From positions 778,156 to 842,155 of the forward strand of contig NZ_QQOH01000002.1 in the NCBI RefSeq assembly GCF_003345655.1: a stretch of 64,000 nucleotides of DNA, written 5' to 3'. The DNA comes from Motiliproteus coralliicola (lineage in GTDB: Bacteria; Pseudomonadota; Gammaproteobacteria; Pseudomonadales; Balneatricaceae). Made by a program: the position numbers and the translations under genes. Shown piece by piece: positions 20,275-29,510 of the stretch; the stretch's first letter is position 1; the number at the start of each line of letters is the position of its first letter. Under the pieces are notes generated by a model. It saw nothing but the letters and a program-made list of their open reading frames with translations. It made no database searches and had not been told where the DNA came from.

Positions 20275-21611
20275 GAACGGCTCTCTCTCTGGCGTTGGTA
20301 TCGGCTATTGCTCTCGCGTTAGGCAAGGGAACCGCGTTAATAGCTAAAGTCATTTTGGCACGGACTTTCTCAGATGCAGATTACGGTTTATTTAATGTAT
20401 TTCTGTCGTTGACCTCAATGCTGTCTATTGTCGCGGTGATTGGGCTGCCAAAAGGGGTCGTCGGGTACTATCCGAGGTTGGCGACAAAAACAGATGCTCA
20501 AGCTTTAAGGGGAATGGTCTTTTACCCCCCTGCGGCAGTGGTGGCCGCCTCGGTGATAATAGCCGGAACCTACCAAGTATTGATGCAGCTGGGATTTGCT
20601 ATCGACTTTCAATTGCAACCTAAACACTGGCTTATCGTTGCTTGGACCTTGCCTGCGCAAGCCCTGATTCTTCTATTTGGTCATCTATTGCTGGCCTCTG
20701 GAAGGTCAACGTCCTACGTGGTCTCCTCACAGCTTCTTTTTAATGGCCTTTTTCTGGTTGGTGTGGCTTTACTGGCCTGGAAAGAGGGGCAGTCGCTAGA
20801 TGCACTGCTGAACCTTTATGCATTCTTCAGCTGGGTCGTGGTTTTGCTTTTGGCGGCTTGGTGCCTGTGGGTAATGAAGCTTGATGGCTGGTTGGATGCT
20901 TGGGCAGCCAAGCTCCCACCGGGCGAATTTTGGCGCTATAGCTTTACCCTGCTGCTGTCGATGCTCTGTTATGTGGCGTTGGGAAATGTTGATCGATTGA
21001 TGTTGATTGGCTGGGTGAGGGCCGGTGACGTCGCTGATTACAGTGTTGCTTTTACTGTCGCAGCGACTCTACCATTGATGCTGCTGTTGGTAGATGCCTA
21101 TTTGACCCCAAAACTCTCATCCGCGTTTGCCGCCGCCGCTGTCGAAGACGCTGTTGGCTTCTATCAGCGCTGTAACCGACTGCTAGCATTAGGCGCCTCC
21201 ATCGTCGTTGTCTTGTTTGTGGTTTTCGCTAAGCCGTTGTTGTCGTTGTTTGATGAGACCTATATACGGGCCGAATCGTTACTTCTGATATTGCTTCTAG
21301 GCGAATACATCAATGTTTTATTTGGTACCTCTGGAAGGATGCTTCAGCTTGGCGGAGCTCAGTCTCGTGAGGCTCAGTTGGTTGCCGTGATGGTCGCTTT
21401 CAATGTTGGGCTGAATTTTCTGCTGATCCCCGCTTACGGTGTTTTAGGCGCTGTCTGGGCTACTTGTCTTACCCGGGTGTTACATGCACTGGCTAAATCC
21501 TGGCAGATCTATTTGAAATGGGGTGCAACTGCTTGGGGGGAACACTGGCTTTGGGTGAGCGCCGTTTGTTGTGGGACTTGTACGCTGCTTCTTGTAAGTA
21601 CTTTGGCGTGA
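20271..21611 (+). CDS. wzx: Wzx-type polysaccharide/lipid-linked oligosaccharide flippase
   Basis: A 446-residue protein almost entirely made of hydrophobic helices, about 12-14, with few charged residues between them. The N-terminal pattern GKGTALIAKVILARTFSDADYGLFNVFLS is typical of the MOP superfamily polysaccharide flippases (Wzx/RfbX). It would move undecaprenyl-linked oligosaccharide to the periplasmic face. The TTG start at 20271 overlaps the previous stop (TTGA), which supports coupled translation. It is the only flippase in the locus; no ABC-transporter pair for glycan export is present. I see no Wzy candidate near it. Confidence 0.9.
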   Translation: MRTALSLALVSAIALALGKGTALIAKVILARTFSDADYGLFNVFLSLTSMLSIVAVIGLPKGVVGYYPRLATKTDAQALRGMVFYPPAAVVAASVIIAGTYQVLMQLGFAIDFQLQPKHWLIVAWTLPAQALILLFGHLLLASGRSTSYVVSSQLLFNGLFLVGVALLAWKEGQSLDALLNLYAFFSWVVVLLLAAWCLWVMKLDGWLDAWAAKLPPGEFWRYSFTLLLSMLCYVALGNVDRLMLIGWVRAGDVADYSVAFTVAATLPLMLLLVDAYLTPKLSSAFAAAAVEDAVGFYQRCNRLLALGASIVVVLFVVFAKPLLSLFDETYIRAESLLLILLLGEYINVLFGTSGRMLQLGGAQSREAQLVAVMVAFNVGLNFLLIPAYGVLGAVWATCLTRVLHALAKSWQIYLKWGATAWGEHWLWVSAVCCGTCTLLLVSTLA

Positions 21612-21618
21612 TCACTAT

Positions 21619-22428
21619 ATGGCAGTAATGATGATCGATTTTCTTAGGTTGGGTCGAGAAGATGCCTTGTTTGAAGAGGCGATGCTTAAGCGAATGCTGC
21701 GAAAGTTTTTGGGGCATCTGGGTTTTGGCTTTGCGGTTAAGCTGTGGAGCCTTAGGGCATTAGTTGATCGACTTGATAATGAGTCGGTCAACTCCATTGT
21801 CGATTTCGGCTGTGGTGACGGAATGTACACCTTTTGGCTCCAGAAAAGGTTTGTAAACGCTAGTGTATTTGGAATTGATGGGGATGCCGCAGCGATAACA
21901 CATGCTCAGCTGAAATCGCGGCACTTTACTGACGGGAAAGTGTTGTTTGAATGCTGCCGCTTTGATCAGTATAAGGCCAGTACCGATGCTGATCTTGTAG
22001 TTTGCTTAGATGCCATCTACTACACAGAAGATGGCATGGAATACCTTAAAAAGGCATGTTCGATGGTGAAGCCTAGCGGCCATCTGATTCTGTCATTGCC
22101 TTATCTGGATCGCCATTATCAATCGGATTTTGGTTACTTTACCGGCGATGTATCGATTGATAAGTTGGCACCGCTGTATCGGCTGGAAAATATTCAGCAA
22201 GCTTTGGTGGCTCAGGGCTTTATCCTTGAAGAAGTCATTCAATACCCTAATCCATTACTCCGCTGGCTGATTGAGGCGCAGCGCTCGCGAAAACCCTACA
22301 TAAACCTTCTGTACCCTTTCTGGCTGGTTTTTTCCAAGTTAACGTTTCGGACAGGGCACCAGCGAAGCACACATTTCATGCTGCTCGCTCAACGATCCTC
22401 AACCGCTTGCAGCAGGGACGAAAAGTGA
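21619..22428 (+). CDS. Class I SAM-dependent methyltransferase
   Basis: A 269-residue protein with the Rossmann-type SAM-binding motif I, IVDFGCGDGMYTFWL, followed by an acidic end of strand 2 (GIDGDAAAITHA) and motif IV-like VVCLDAIYYTEDG. The first 50 residues are amphipathic, and the C-terminal part contains an aromatic, basic stretch (NLLYPFWLVFSKL) that may associate with the membrane. Substrate is unknown; O-methylation of a glycan, or of the phosphonate, fits the context. It starts 7 bases after wzx and ends in a GTGA overlap with the kinase-like gene. Confidence 0.85.
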   Translation: MAVMMIDFLRLGREDALFEEAMLKRMLRKFLGHLGFGFAVKLWSLRALVDRLDNESVNSIVDFGCGDGMYTFWLQKRFVNASVFGIDGDAAAITHAQLKSRHFTDGKVLFECCRFDQYKASTDADLVVCLDAIYYTEDGMEYLKKACSMVKPSGHLILSLPYLDRHYQSDFGYFTGDVSIDKLAPLYRLENIQQALVAQGFILEEVIQYPNPLLRWLIEAQRSRKPYINLLYPFWLVFSKLTFRTGHQRSTHFMLLAQRSSTACSRDEK

Positions 22429-23498
22429 TCGTTACAGTCCAGCCTAATTCCAACGCACTCTTTAGCAACTACTGGAAAAGAAAAATAGACGATGCTGGCG
22501 CAACTCTTGATTGGCCGCTGGCGCAAACAGGTGAACCAGATTATTGCGTCTTTATCCCTCAGATGGGACTGGTGATAAAGCACCTGGACAGCTCAAGTCG
22601 TCGCTTCATATGTGAGCATTTCTCCCGTGCAGGGAGGCAGCACTACTGGCTATGGAAGCTGTGGCTGGCAGCCGTTTCCTGGGCTCCGAGGTGGTTCGCC
22701 CCTGCTACGGTTAGGATTGCGTTGGACGGTGACCTGGTTTATTTCGGTAATTCTATTATTGAGTATGACTTCGCTCGAAAGCGGGTCTCGAAATTGTACA
22801 AGGAGCCTCTAGCTCCTTACCTTTGTGAAAGCCTTAATTATATCGATGACACAATCGATCATCTGGAGGGCGGCGGCGTCCGTGTGTCTTCAGATTTGAG
22901 GCCAGGCAGGCCGCTGGATTACCGGAATGAGGCCTCGTTGTTGGAAGAAGGGTTTTCGACAGCGCTGCAGATAATCCAATGTCGAAATCTGCCTGCTCAT
23001 CACCAACAGGTGAGCGTAGGCAGTTATGCTAAGAACTTAGCACAGACGCTTCCCGAAGCTTGTATCAACCCATACTTTTCCGAACTCATCAGCAGTTTGA
23101 GCAAGGAAGCAGACAATGTGGTACTGAGTTTGAGTCACGGGGACTTTAAACCGGAGAATATTATTCATCACCGCCAGCAGTTTTGGCTGATTGATTGGGA
23201 AGTCGCTTCCATGCGTAGTGAGCTACACGACGTTATGAATATCGTGATACACCCCGCTGTGCATGGTATAGATTATCCTTCGAACTCCCCCTGGACACTT
23301 CTAGAACGCCTCAGTTATCAGCTATTAGGCAGAGAGGTTGACCGTAGTTTTTTGATTACGGCGTTACGACTGGCTCTGGTTGAAAAATATTGCCTGTATA
23401 TGAACTCTGGCCGCTGGGATAGCTGCCTAGAGCAAACCGCAAAGGATTGGTGTGACGGTGTCGACCGTTTGAAGCGGTTATTGGGAGGAACTCAGTGA
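22425..23498 (+). CDS. APH/choline-kinase-fold phosphotransferase
   Basis: A 357-residue protein of the aminoglycoside-phosphotransferase-like fold. The catalytic loop is HGDFKPENI (H238, D240) and the magnesium-binding aspartate is in LIDWEV (D257), as in APH, choline and sugar kinases. The N-terminal lobe is poorly conserved. GTG 22425, in a 4-base overlap with the preceding stop and with AGGGA in front, is preferred to the upstream TTG at 22407. It overlaps the next gene by four bases. In a locus with a CDP-alcohol transferase it may phosphorylate an alcohol or sugar acceptor, but this is inference. Antibiotic resistance is unlikely from context. Confidence 0.82.
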   Translation: MIVTVQPNSNALFSNYWKRKIDDAGATLDWPLAQTGEPDYCVFIPQMGLVIKHLDSSSRRFICEHFSRAGRQHYWLWKLWLAAVSWAPRWFAPATVRIALDGDLVYFGNSIIEYDFARKRVSKLYKEPLAPYLCESLNYIDDTIDHLEGGGVRVSSDLRPGRPLDYRNEASLLEEGFSTALQIIQCRNLPAHHQQVSVGSYAKNLAQTLPEACINPYFSELISSLSKEADNVVLSLSHGDFKPENIIHHRQQFWLIDWEVASMRSELHDVMNIVIHPAVHGIDYPSNSPWTLLERLSYQLLGREVDRSFLITALRLALVEKYCLYMNSGRWDSCLEQTAKDWCDGVDRLKRLLGGTQ

Positions 23499-24847
23499 CA
23501 CCTTTACGCAAACAAGTTGCAGCGCGGTTTTTGTCAAAGCCTGGAGTATTGGTCCTGACGACTAAAGAAAGGCTTGCTGAATTTCTTGGTGGTACAACGG
23601 ATAAGGATTTAGATTTATTTGCTCCGTGCTCTACTGCACAGGCGTTTTCGGCCTCCGAGCTTGGAGGGGGGTTCTTTCAGGAGTGGAAGAAAGGTGCTGC
23701 TGATAAGGTTTTGCTGCATAGCTACGAAGAGCGTATAGCAAGGCTATGCCTACTTGATGCTCATTGGCAGCTCTATTTTTCTCATCTTGGCAGGTCTTAT
23801 CGTTTAACACAGGGACTAATCGAACAAATGCGCCAGCGGGGTGAACTGTCTGAAGGAGTGGCGTGTCTGTCGCCATCCGATCGGCTGTTCTTTATTTTAC
23901 TGGCGGTGTTATTCAAAGGGCGATCTGTAGAACATTATCGTGACGAGCTGGTTACCCTTAATGAAGGCTTTTCAGAACTTGATGGCTGTTTGCGTCGATA
24001 CGGTATTTCGTCTGGAGATTGCGACGCGTTATTAGGCTCCCTTCGACAGGGCTCGAATGTGCCTCCGCACAGTGTAGATGCTCTGATTAGAACAGTTTTT
24101 GAGAAAGTTTCTTTTGGGGCGAGGCTTAGATGGTGGGCATCGTTGCTGTTACGTGCCCCTCAAATAGTAACCTGTCGTGGTCCGCTTGTTAGCTTGGTCG
24201 GCATTGATGGCGCCGGAAAAAGCTCGCTAGAGCGTGAGATAAATAAAAACCTACCGATTAAGATTCGTTCCATTTATTGGGCCTCACGTAACATGCTTTT
24301 ACCGACAACTAAGCTTCATCGTTGGCTTGAGCGAAAAATACGAGGGGTGGATGTTCGAAAAACGGATCAACCAGAAGTTAAAGTGATTCCAGGTAAGTCG
24401 CATCCGCCTGCTGCCAAGAGTAGAGTGATAAAGCAGGTTGGCTTGGCTGTTCTGCTTGTTAACCAGTATCTTGAGTATCTAGCAAAATATGGACTCGCTT
24501 TGATTCACCGTTTACGTGGCACCATTGTTCTGACTGATCGCTATGTTTACGATGAGTTTTTAGAGTACCAAAGCCCGTTTTTTAAAGTTAATAACTTTTT
24601 ATATCGGCGGCTTTACCCTCGGCCGGGCTTGCTTATTATTGCCACCGCCAGCGCAGAAACGATTCATCGGCGTAAGCCAAGCATATCTCTTGAACAAGCG
24701 GAGCATCATGTTTCTGAATACCGGCGAGTTGGGGCAGAGCTTGCAAAGCAGGGGGTTGAGGTTTTAGAGCTGAGTTCTGATCAACCACTGGATGAAAATG
24801 CGAAACAGGCATTGGCAAAAATTTTTGAAGTTTGGAAAGGGGCTTAA
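23495..24847 (+). CDS. Thymidylate-kinase-like P-loop protein with N-terminal nucleotidyltransferase-like region
   Basis: A 450-residue protein. The C-terminal half has a Walker A motif of the TMP-kinase type (GIDGAGKSS, residues 236-244), a later TDRYVYDEF, the DR-x-Y pattern of TMP kinases, and a final Rossmann-like strand. The N-terminal 220 residues carry TTDKDLDLF, reminiscent of the DxD of minimal nucleotidyltransferases, followed by alpha-helical segments. It is not a housekeeping tmk: too long, and in a glycan locus. Similar composite proteins occur in surface-polysaccharide clusters with unknown substrate. GTG 23495 overlaps the upstream stop. It may act with the adjacent kinase-fold protein to prepare an activated alcohol. 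Confidence 0.75.
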   Translation: MTPLRKQVAARFLSKPGVLVLTTKERLAEFLGGTTDKDLDLFAPCSTAQAFSASELGGGFFQEWKKGAADKVLLHSYEERIARLCLLDAHWQLYFSHLGRSYRLTQGLIEQMRQRGELSEGVACLSPSDRLFFILLAVLFKGRSVEHYRDELVTLNEGFSELDGCLRRYGISSGDCDALLGSLRQGSNVPPHSVDALIRTVFEKVSFGARLRWWASLLLRAPQIVTCRGPLVSLVGIDGAGKSSLEREINKNLPIKIRSIYWASRNMLLPTTKLHRWLERKIRGVDVRKTDQPEVKVIPGKSHPPAAKSRVIKQVGLAVLLVNQYLEYLAKYGLALIHRLRGTIVLTDRYVYDEFLEYQSPFFKVNNFLYRRLYPRPGLLIIATASAETIHRRKPSISLEQAEHHVSEYRRVGAELAKQGVEVLELSSDQPLDENAKQALAKIFEVWKGA

Positions 24848-24851
24848 TACG

Positions 24852-25646
24852 TTGACCATCAAAGAGCTTAGAGCTGTCTGCCAACCTGCCTATAAGCAGA
24901 AAATTGATCCGTTAATGGAATGGTATTTATTACGCCCCTTTTCGATCTACTTTACCTGGTTTTTTGTTCGCCTGGGGGTAGGCCCAAACTGGGTGACCTT
25001 AATGGGAATGTTGCTGGGCTGCGCTGGCAGCGGCCTGCTGATGCTTGGTCAAGTCGGTTGGGGCGTTGCTGGTGCTGTGTTGATCTGGTTGGGTTTCCTG
25101 TTCGATTGTGTTGATGGTGAAGTAGCACGTTATAGCGGAAAAGGTTCTCTGCGGGGCACTTACCTTGACTACTTTGTTGGCGGCGTCAACGACATGGCGA
25201 TCATGCTAGGGCTGTCTTTTTATGTTGCCCAAACGATGGGCTGGCCCTTGGTATTGGTTGTTACCGCAGGTGTCGCAATGGCCTACCTTGAAAAAATCAT
25301 CGGCTTGTATGCGCAATGCGTTATATACCGTAACATCCGCGCATCATGGGACAGCGTCGAGGTTGATGAAGCTCAAAGCTATGATGATAAGGTTTGGAAG
25401 GAGATGGGGCTCTGGTCGAGATTGCTGCGAGTGCCGTTTGAAACCTTCTTTCGGGCTTCTCTTATTCTTGTCGCCTTTATCGTTGGTGCGTCGGTTGGCG
25501 AACATCAGGTGGTCGCCTGGGCCTGGGTGTTGATCTTAGTATTGGGTTATACCCTGGTGGCTAAGTCATTCTATTCTGAGTTTTTTCAGGATCGGGTGGG
25601 CACTTCAATGGCTGACTTTATTGGGGCGTTAAAAGGGCGTGTCTGA
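24852..25646 (+). CDS. CDP-alcohol phosphatidyltransferase family membrane enzyme
   Basis: A 264-residue integral membrane protein, about six helices. The family signature DxxDGxxARx8GxxxD is present: D85, D88-G89, A92-R93, G102, D106. The final conserved aspartate, expected at 110, is glycine. Enzymes of this family move a phospho-alcohol from a CDP-alcohol to another hydroxyl or exchange alcohols. Here it is the obvious candidate to use a CMP-phosphonate made by the PEP mutase fusion. TTG 24852 gives MTIKELRAVCQ and has GGGG upstream; an ATG at 24792 would overlap the previous gene by 56 bases. It overlaps the next gene by eight bases. Confidence 0.88.
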   Translation: MTIKELRAVCQPAYKQKIDPLMEWYLLRPFSIYFTWFFVRLGVGPNWVTLMGMLLGCAGSGLLMLGQVGWGVAGAVLIWLGFLFDCVDGEVARYSGKGSLRGTYLDYFVGGVNDMAIMLGLSFYVAQTMGWPLVLVVTAGVAMAYLEKIIGLYAQCVIYRNIRASWDSVEVDEAQSYDDKVWKEMGLWSRLLRVPFETFFRASLILVAFIVGASVGEHQVVAWAWVLILVLGYTLVAKSFYSEFFQDRVGTSMADFIGALKGRV

Positions 25647-26760
25647 GCCTCTTCGAGTTCTCTTTCCAGAAGCGAGTGCAACCTTCGGCGGTTCTCAGGT
25701 CAGTACTCTGGACCTGGTCGAACACTTAAGCCGCGAGTCCCTCCCGATAGAGGTCTCGGTAGCACTGCAGAGCGACACGCCATTCTACCGTTACTACAAG
25801 CAGCGTCAGCTTGCTTCGCGTCATCATCTACTTGGCCGCCGTGGGTACCCTGGTGGGCGTCACCTGCTGTGGATTTGCCGATATTTATGGCGCGCTTGTG
25901 GCCTGCTGCGTCGCGAACGTATCGATATCGTTCACTGTACCAATGAGACGCTGCTTTTATGGTTGTTACCTTGTGTGCTGTGTCGAACGAAGTTGATCTG
26001 GAATCTCCGTGTAGAGGTGGGGACTGGCTGGAAAATTCTCCTTCGAAAGTGGTTTTATCTGTCAGTATGTGACGAGGTTATCGCTGTATCACAGGCAGCC
26101 CTTGGGTCGCTGAACCGCCCTGGCGGCAGTATCAAGCCTCGGCTGAGTATGATTCCTAATTTCGCACCTGAAAGGCTGATAAACAGTGTTGCGATAATCG
26201 AGCCAAGGCCCGCAGATGAGGTGTTGAATATTGGCTTTGTCGGGCGCTTAGATGACCCGTTAAAAGACCCAGCCAGGGCATTTCGTATCATTGCTGGACT
26301 ACTGCAGCGGGGAGTATCTCTACGTTTTCATCTGTTTGGCCACCAGAATGAGAGTATTCGACGCCAGCTGCTGGCTTCATTTCCTAGCGCCTATCATGAT
26401 CGGGTGGTTTTTCATGGATGGCAAAACCTTGAAGAAACTTACCCAAAAATAGACCTGCTGTTGATGACCACGTTAACTGAAGGTTTTCCTCGTGTGGTAA
26501 TGGAAGCTGCGTTATTCGGGGTGCCTGCGGTATCAACCTCGGTAGGCGGAGTACCGGAGGCGATTGCTCATGAGGTGTCAGGCTACTGTTTTACTGAAGA
26601 TTCCGAGGCCGTTGATGTGGTTGCAAGGCTGGCCACAAATCGCCAATTGTTAAATGGCTGGGGGGCTGCTGCGAAGCAACGTTATCTGAATGAACTCAGT
26701 TGGAAAGAGGTGGTGCCGCGTTATCTTAAAACCTATCAGCGCCTCTTATCCCGGGGCTAG
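25639..26760 (+). CDS. Glycosyltransferase family 4
   Basis: A 373-residue GT-B fold retaining glycosyltransferase. The N-terminal half contains the acceptor-side glycine-rich loop FPEASATFGGSQVS. The C-terminal half starts with LNIGFVGRLDDPLKDP and ends with the donor-binding EGFPRVVMEAALFGVPAVS, carrying the two glutamates separated by seven residues typical of GT4. GTG 25639 overlaps the preceding stop. It probably adds a sugar to the lipid-linked intermediate on the cytoplasmic face. Donor and acceptor cannot be inferred. It is the last gene of the tightly overlapping block that runs from ppd. Confidence 0.9.
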   Translation: MSEPLRVLFPEASATFGGSQVSTLDLVEHLSRESLPIEVSVALQSDTPFYRYYKQRQLASRHHLLGRRGYPGGRHLLWICRYLWRACGLLRRERIDIVHCTNETLLLWLLPCVLCRTKLIWNLRVEVGTGWKILLRKWFYLSVCDEVIAVSQAALGSLNRPGGSIKPRLSMIPNFAPERLINSVAIIEPRPADEVLNIGFVGRLDDPLKDPARAFRIIAGLLQRGVSLRFHLFGHQNESIRRQLLASFPSAYHDRVVFHGWQNLEETYPKIDLLLMTTLTEGFPRVVMEAALFGVPAVSTSVGGVPEAIAHEVSGYCFTEDSEAVDVVARLATNRQLLNGWGAAAKQRYLNELSWKEVVPRYLKTYQRLLSRG

Positions 26761-26797
26761 TCGCGTGGACGTATTGCTTTTAGTCGAGGGCTTGTAG

Positions 26798-28639
26798 ATG
26801 TGTGGTCTTGTCGGGCAATGGCGTCTTGACGGGGAAGCGGTCAACTTTGATGCATTGATTCATGCGCGCGAAGCGATGGTCAATCGAGGGCCGGATGACG
26901 CTGGAGTCGAGCAGTGCCTCAATGGTTCCATGGCAATGGCTCATCGACGCTTGTCGATCATCGACTTGAGTCAGAGTGGGCATCAGCCAATGAAGGATCT
27001 GGCAAACGGTAATCTTCTTGTTTTTAATGGTGAAATTTATAACCACCAAGAGCTGCGAGAAGAACTGGTTTGCTCAGGCTGCGTTTTTTCCAGCAGTAGC
27101 GACACCGAGGTGATTTTGCATGCCTATCGGCACTGGGGAAGGTCCTGCTTTAGTCGCTTTATAGGCATGTTTGCTCTGGCGCTTTTTGACCAGCACAAGC
27201 AGGAGCTGCTACTGGCGCGCGATCGCTTTGGGGTAAAACCCCTGTTTTATAGCCGGGATAGCCAGCAGCTCAGCTTTGCCAGTCGACTCAAACCGTTACA
27301 GCTTTTACGTGGGCACTGTCAATTGGATAGCCAGGCGTTGGGGCAGTTCTACGAGATGGGGTGGGTCTGTGGCTCGGATACTTTGATCGAAGGTGTGCGA
27401 AAGGTAGCTCCTGGCAGCTGCCTGACTTTTCGTGCCGATGGTCACTGCCATGTTGAGAATTTCTGGCGCATGCCAACACGCTTAGCCAAGGCTACCCCCT
27501 GGACTGATAGCAGTGTTGATGAGCTTGACCGGCTGCTTAATGACTCGGTGAGATTAAGGTTGACCAGCGATGTTCCTGTCGGGGTTTTCTTATCAGGGGG
27601 GATAGATTCAAGTTTGGTTGCCGCCTTGATGGCGGAACAATCATCAGAACCGGTCACCGCCTTTACGCTTGGTTTTGATCATCCGGATTATGATGAGAGC
27701 CGTTACGCCAAGCAGATAGCAAGGCACCTGGGCTGCCGCTATGAAGAGTTGGTATTGAGCCCCAGCGGATTGTTGGCTGAGGCTGAACGCGTGTTTCCAC
27801 TCTCGGATGAGCCACTGACCGACCCTGCGATGCTGCCTACATCTATCATCGCCCGGCTGGCGAGCGAGCAACAGGTTAAGGTCTGCCTGACCGGTGACGG
27901 TGGCGATGAGTTGTTTCTAGGCTATCGATTGCATCAGGTAATGGAGCGTTTTCGACGGCTGGAGCAAATAGGACCTCTTGCAGCAAGAGCGATGGCCGTT
28001 TTGGCGCGTTTTTTACCCGCTAAACGCTACGCATTGATACGCGGGTTCCTGCAGCAGCCGAACTTCGAAAGTAGATACTGTTATCTCAGGGCGATGGTTT
28101 CCGGCCCGTTGGGTGAAAGCTGGCAAGCTTTAGCGCAGGAACCCTTTTCTCGAACACTTAACTCGAGCTTCGGCGCGACGCGAGCGGCTGAGTTAGATAT
28201 TCGCTCTTATTTGCCTGAGCAGTTGCTGTCGAAGACGGACTTGAGCACTATGCAATGGTCAGTTGAGGCCCGGGAACCTTTGCTAGATCATCGCTTGGCT
28301 GAATTCTCGGCAAGGTTCGCAGTGCCGGATCTTATGGGCAAGTCGCCGCTCAAGCATGTATTGCAACGCTATTTGCCGAATGAGCTTTGGGATAGACCTA
28401 AGCAAGGCTTTAATGTGCCAGTAGATGATTGGCTAAGAGGGCCGATGTTCCCGCTTTTAGACCAGCTGCGGGATGAATGGGAAGATGACGAGTGGCTCAG
28501 TCGTGGCAAAATTTGTGAACTCGTTGATGATTTTTTGATTAAAGGCTCTACCAAAGGGAATTTTATCTGGGCGCTGGCTGCGTTTGTCTCCTGGAAAAAT
28601 AATCTTCAACAGTGGAGCAGCAAGCAGGCGTTTGGGTGA
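26798..28639 (+). CDS. asnB: Asparagine synthase-like glutamine amidotransferase (first copy)
   Basis: A 613-residue protein with the N-terminal class II glutaminase domain: catalytic Cys2 (MCGLVGQW), RGPDDAG, HRRLSIIDL and FNGEIYNHQELR. The C-terminal ATP-pyrophosphatase domain has the SGGIDSS loop at residues 266-272 and CLTGDGGDELFLGY. Asparagine synthesis is the parent activity, but homologues inside surface-glycan loci are often used to amidate uronic acids, as in Pseudomonas O-antigens. Two uronate-forming dehydrogenases lie upstream. It is 37 bases after the GT4 gene. Compare the second copy at 30696-32633, which is longer and clearly divergent. Confidence 0.92.
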   Translation: MCGLVGQWRLDGEAVNFDALIHAREAMVNRGPDDAGVEQCLNGSMAMAHRRLSIIDLSQSGHQPMKDLANGNLLVFNGEIYNHQELREELVCSGCVFSSSSDTEVILHAYRHWGRSCFSRFIGMFALALFDQHKQELLLARDRFGVKPLFYSRDSQQLSFASRLKPLQLLRGHCQLDSQALGQFYEMGWVCGSDTLIEGVRKVAPGSCLTFRADGHCHVENFWRMPTRLAKATPWTDSSVDELDRLLNDSVRLRLTSDVPVGVFLSGGIDSSLVAALMAEQSSEPVTAFTLGFDHPDYDESRYAKQIARHLGCRYEELVLSPSGLLAEAERVFPLSDEPLTDPAMLPTSIIARLASEQQVKVCLTGDGGDELFLGYRLHQVMERFRRLEQIGPLAARAMAVLARFLPAKRYALIRGFLQQPNFESRYCYLRAMVSGPLGESWQALAQEPFSRTLNSSFGATRAAELDIRSYLPEQLLSKTDLSTMQWSVEAREPLLDHRLAEFSARFAVPDLMGKSPLKHVLQRYLPNELWDRPKQGFNVPVDDWLRGPMFPLLDQLRDEWEDDEWLSRGKICELVDDFLIKGSTKGNFIWALAAFVSWKNNLQQWSSKQAFG

Positions 28640-28672
28640 CTCAATGGCAGACTGTATTGTGAATAAAGTACG

Positions 28673-29497
28673 ATGAACGATATGGAAATTGATAAGGAAA
28701 TTAAGCAGCTTGCAACCGTTTTTCCTTTCGGGGGATATATGTCTGCGTCTGAAGAGGCATATATCAATGTTGCCAATAGCGTTAGGAAGTACTTGCCCAC
28801 AGGAGGCCGTATTTTGGATTTCGGGGCCGGGCCCTGTGATAAAACAGCGGTCTTGCAAAGGTTAGGCTATCAATGTACCGCTTTTGACGATCTATCAGAT
28901 GATTGGCATCTTGAGGCTGATAACCGGGATAAGATCCTGTCTTTTGCGAGACAAATTGGTATTGAGTATGTAATGGATTACTCAATCCTTGGCTCCGCCG
29001 AGTGCCGTGGTTTTGATATGGTGATGCTCCATGATGTACTGGAGCACTTGCATGACTCGCCCAGGGATTTGTTGAATGACCTGCTGGCATTGGTAAAGGA
29101 CGGCGGGTTGTTATTCATTACGGTGCCGAATGCCGTCAATCTCAGGAAACGCATTTCTGTATTATCCGGAAAAACCAACCTTCCCGCCTTTGATTCGTTC
29201 TACTGGAATAAAGGGCCCTGGCGTGGGCATATACGCGAGTATGTTAAAGGCGATTTGAGCCTGCTTAGCGATTACCTCGGATTGGAGAAGATAGAACTGC
29301 GTAGCTGTCACCACATGTTAAGAGTACTACCTGCGCCGGCAAGACCTTTTTTCCGTGCGATCACATGTTTGTTTCCAGGGTGGCGGGATAGCTGGCTGTT
29401 GATCGCCAGAAAACCCTCCCATTGGCAGCCCTCGCGTAATCTGAATGAGTCAGATTACGCGGCAATGATGAGCCGAATTAACCTCTATAACAGATAG
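28673..29497 (+). CDS. Class I SAM-dependent methyltransferase (second)
   Basis: A 274-residue protein with SAM motif I ILDFGAGPCDKTAVLQRLGY, the acidic strand 2 end FDDLSDDW, and VMLHDVLEHLHDSPRDLL followed by GGLLFITVPN, the pattern of Methyltransf_11/23 enzymes. It is unrelated in detail to the methyltransferase at 21619-22428. The C terminus is basic and aromatic without a membrane helix. Being between an amidotransferase and a GT4 gene, it probably methylates a sugar hydroxyl, a carboxyl or a lipid-linked intermediate. The substrate is unknown. Confidence 0.85.
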   Translation: MNDMEIDKEIKQLATVFPFGGYMSASEEAYINVANSVRKYLPTGGRILDFGAGPCDKTAVLQRLGYQCTAFDDLSDDWHLEADNRDKILSFARQIGIEYVMDYSILGSAECRGFDMVMLHDVLEHLHDSPRDLLNDLLALVKDGGLLFITVPNAVNLRKRISVLSGKTNLPAFDSFYWNKGPWRGHIREYVKGDLSLLSDYLGLEKIELRSCHHMLRVLPAPARPFFRAITCLFPGWRDSWLLIARKPSHWQPSRNLNESDYAAMMSRINLYNR

Positions 29498-29510
29498 TTA
29501 CTATCGACAG

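Noticed and set aside
22425..23498. APH-like protein as an aminoglycoside resistance gene
   Set aside because: Fold motifs fit many small-molecule kinases; location inside a translationally coupled glycan operon argues against resistance.
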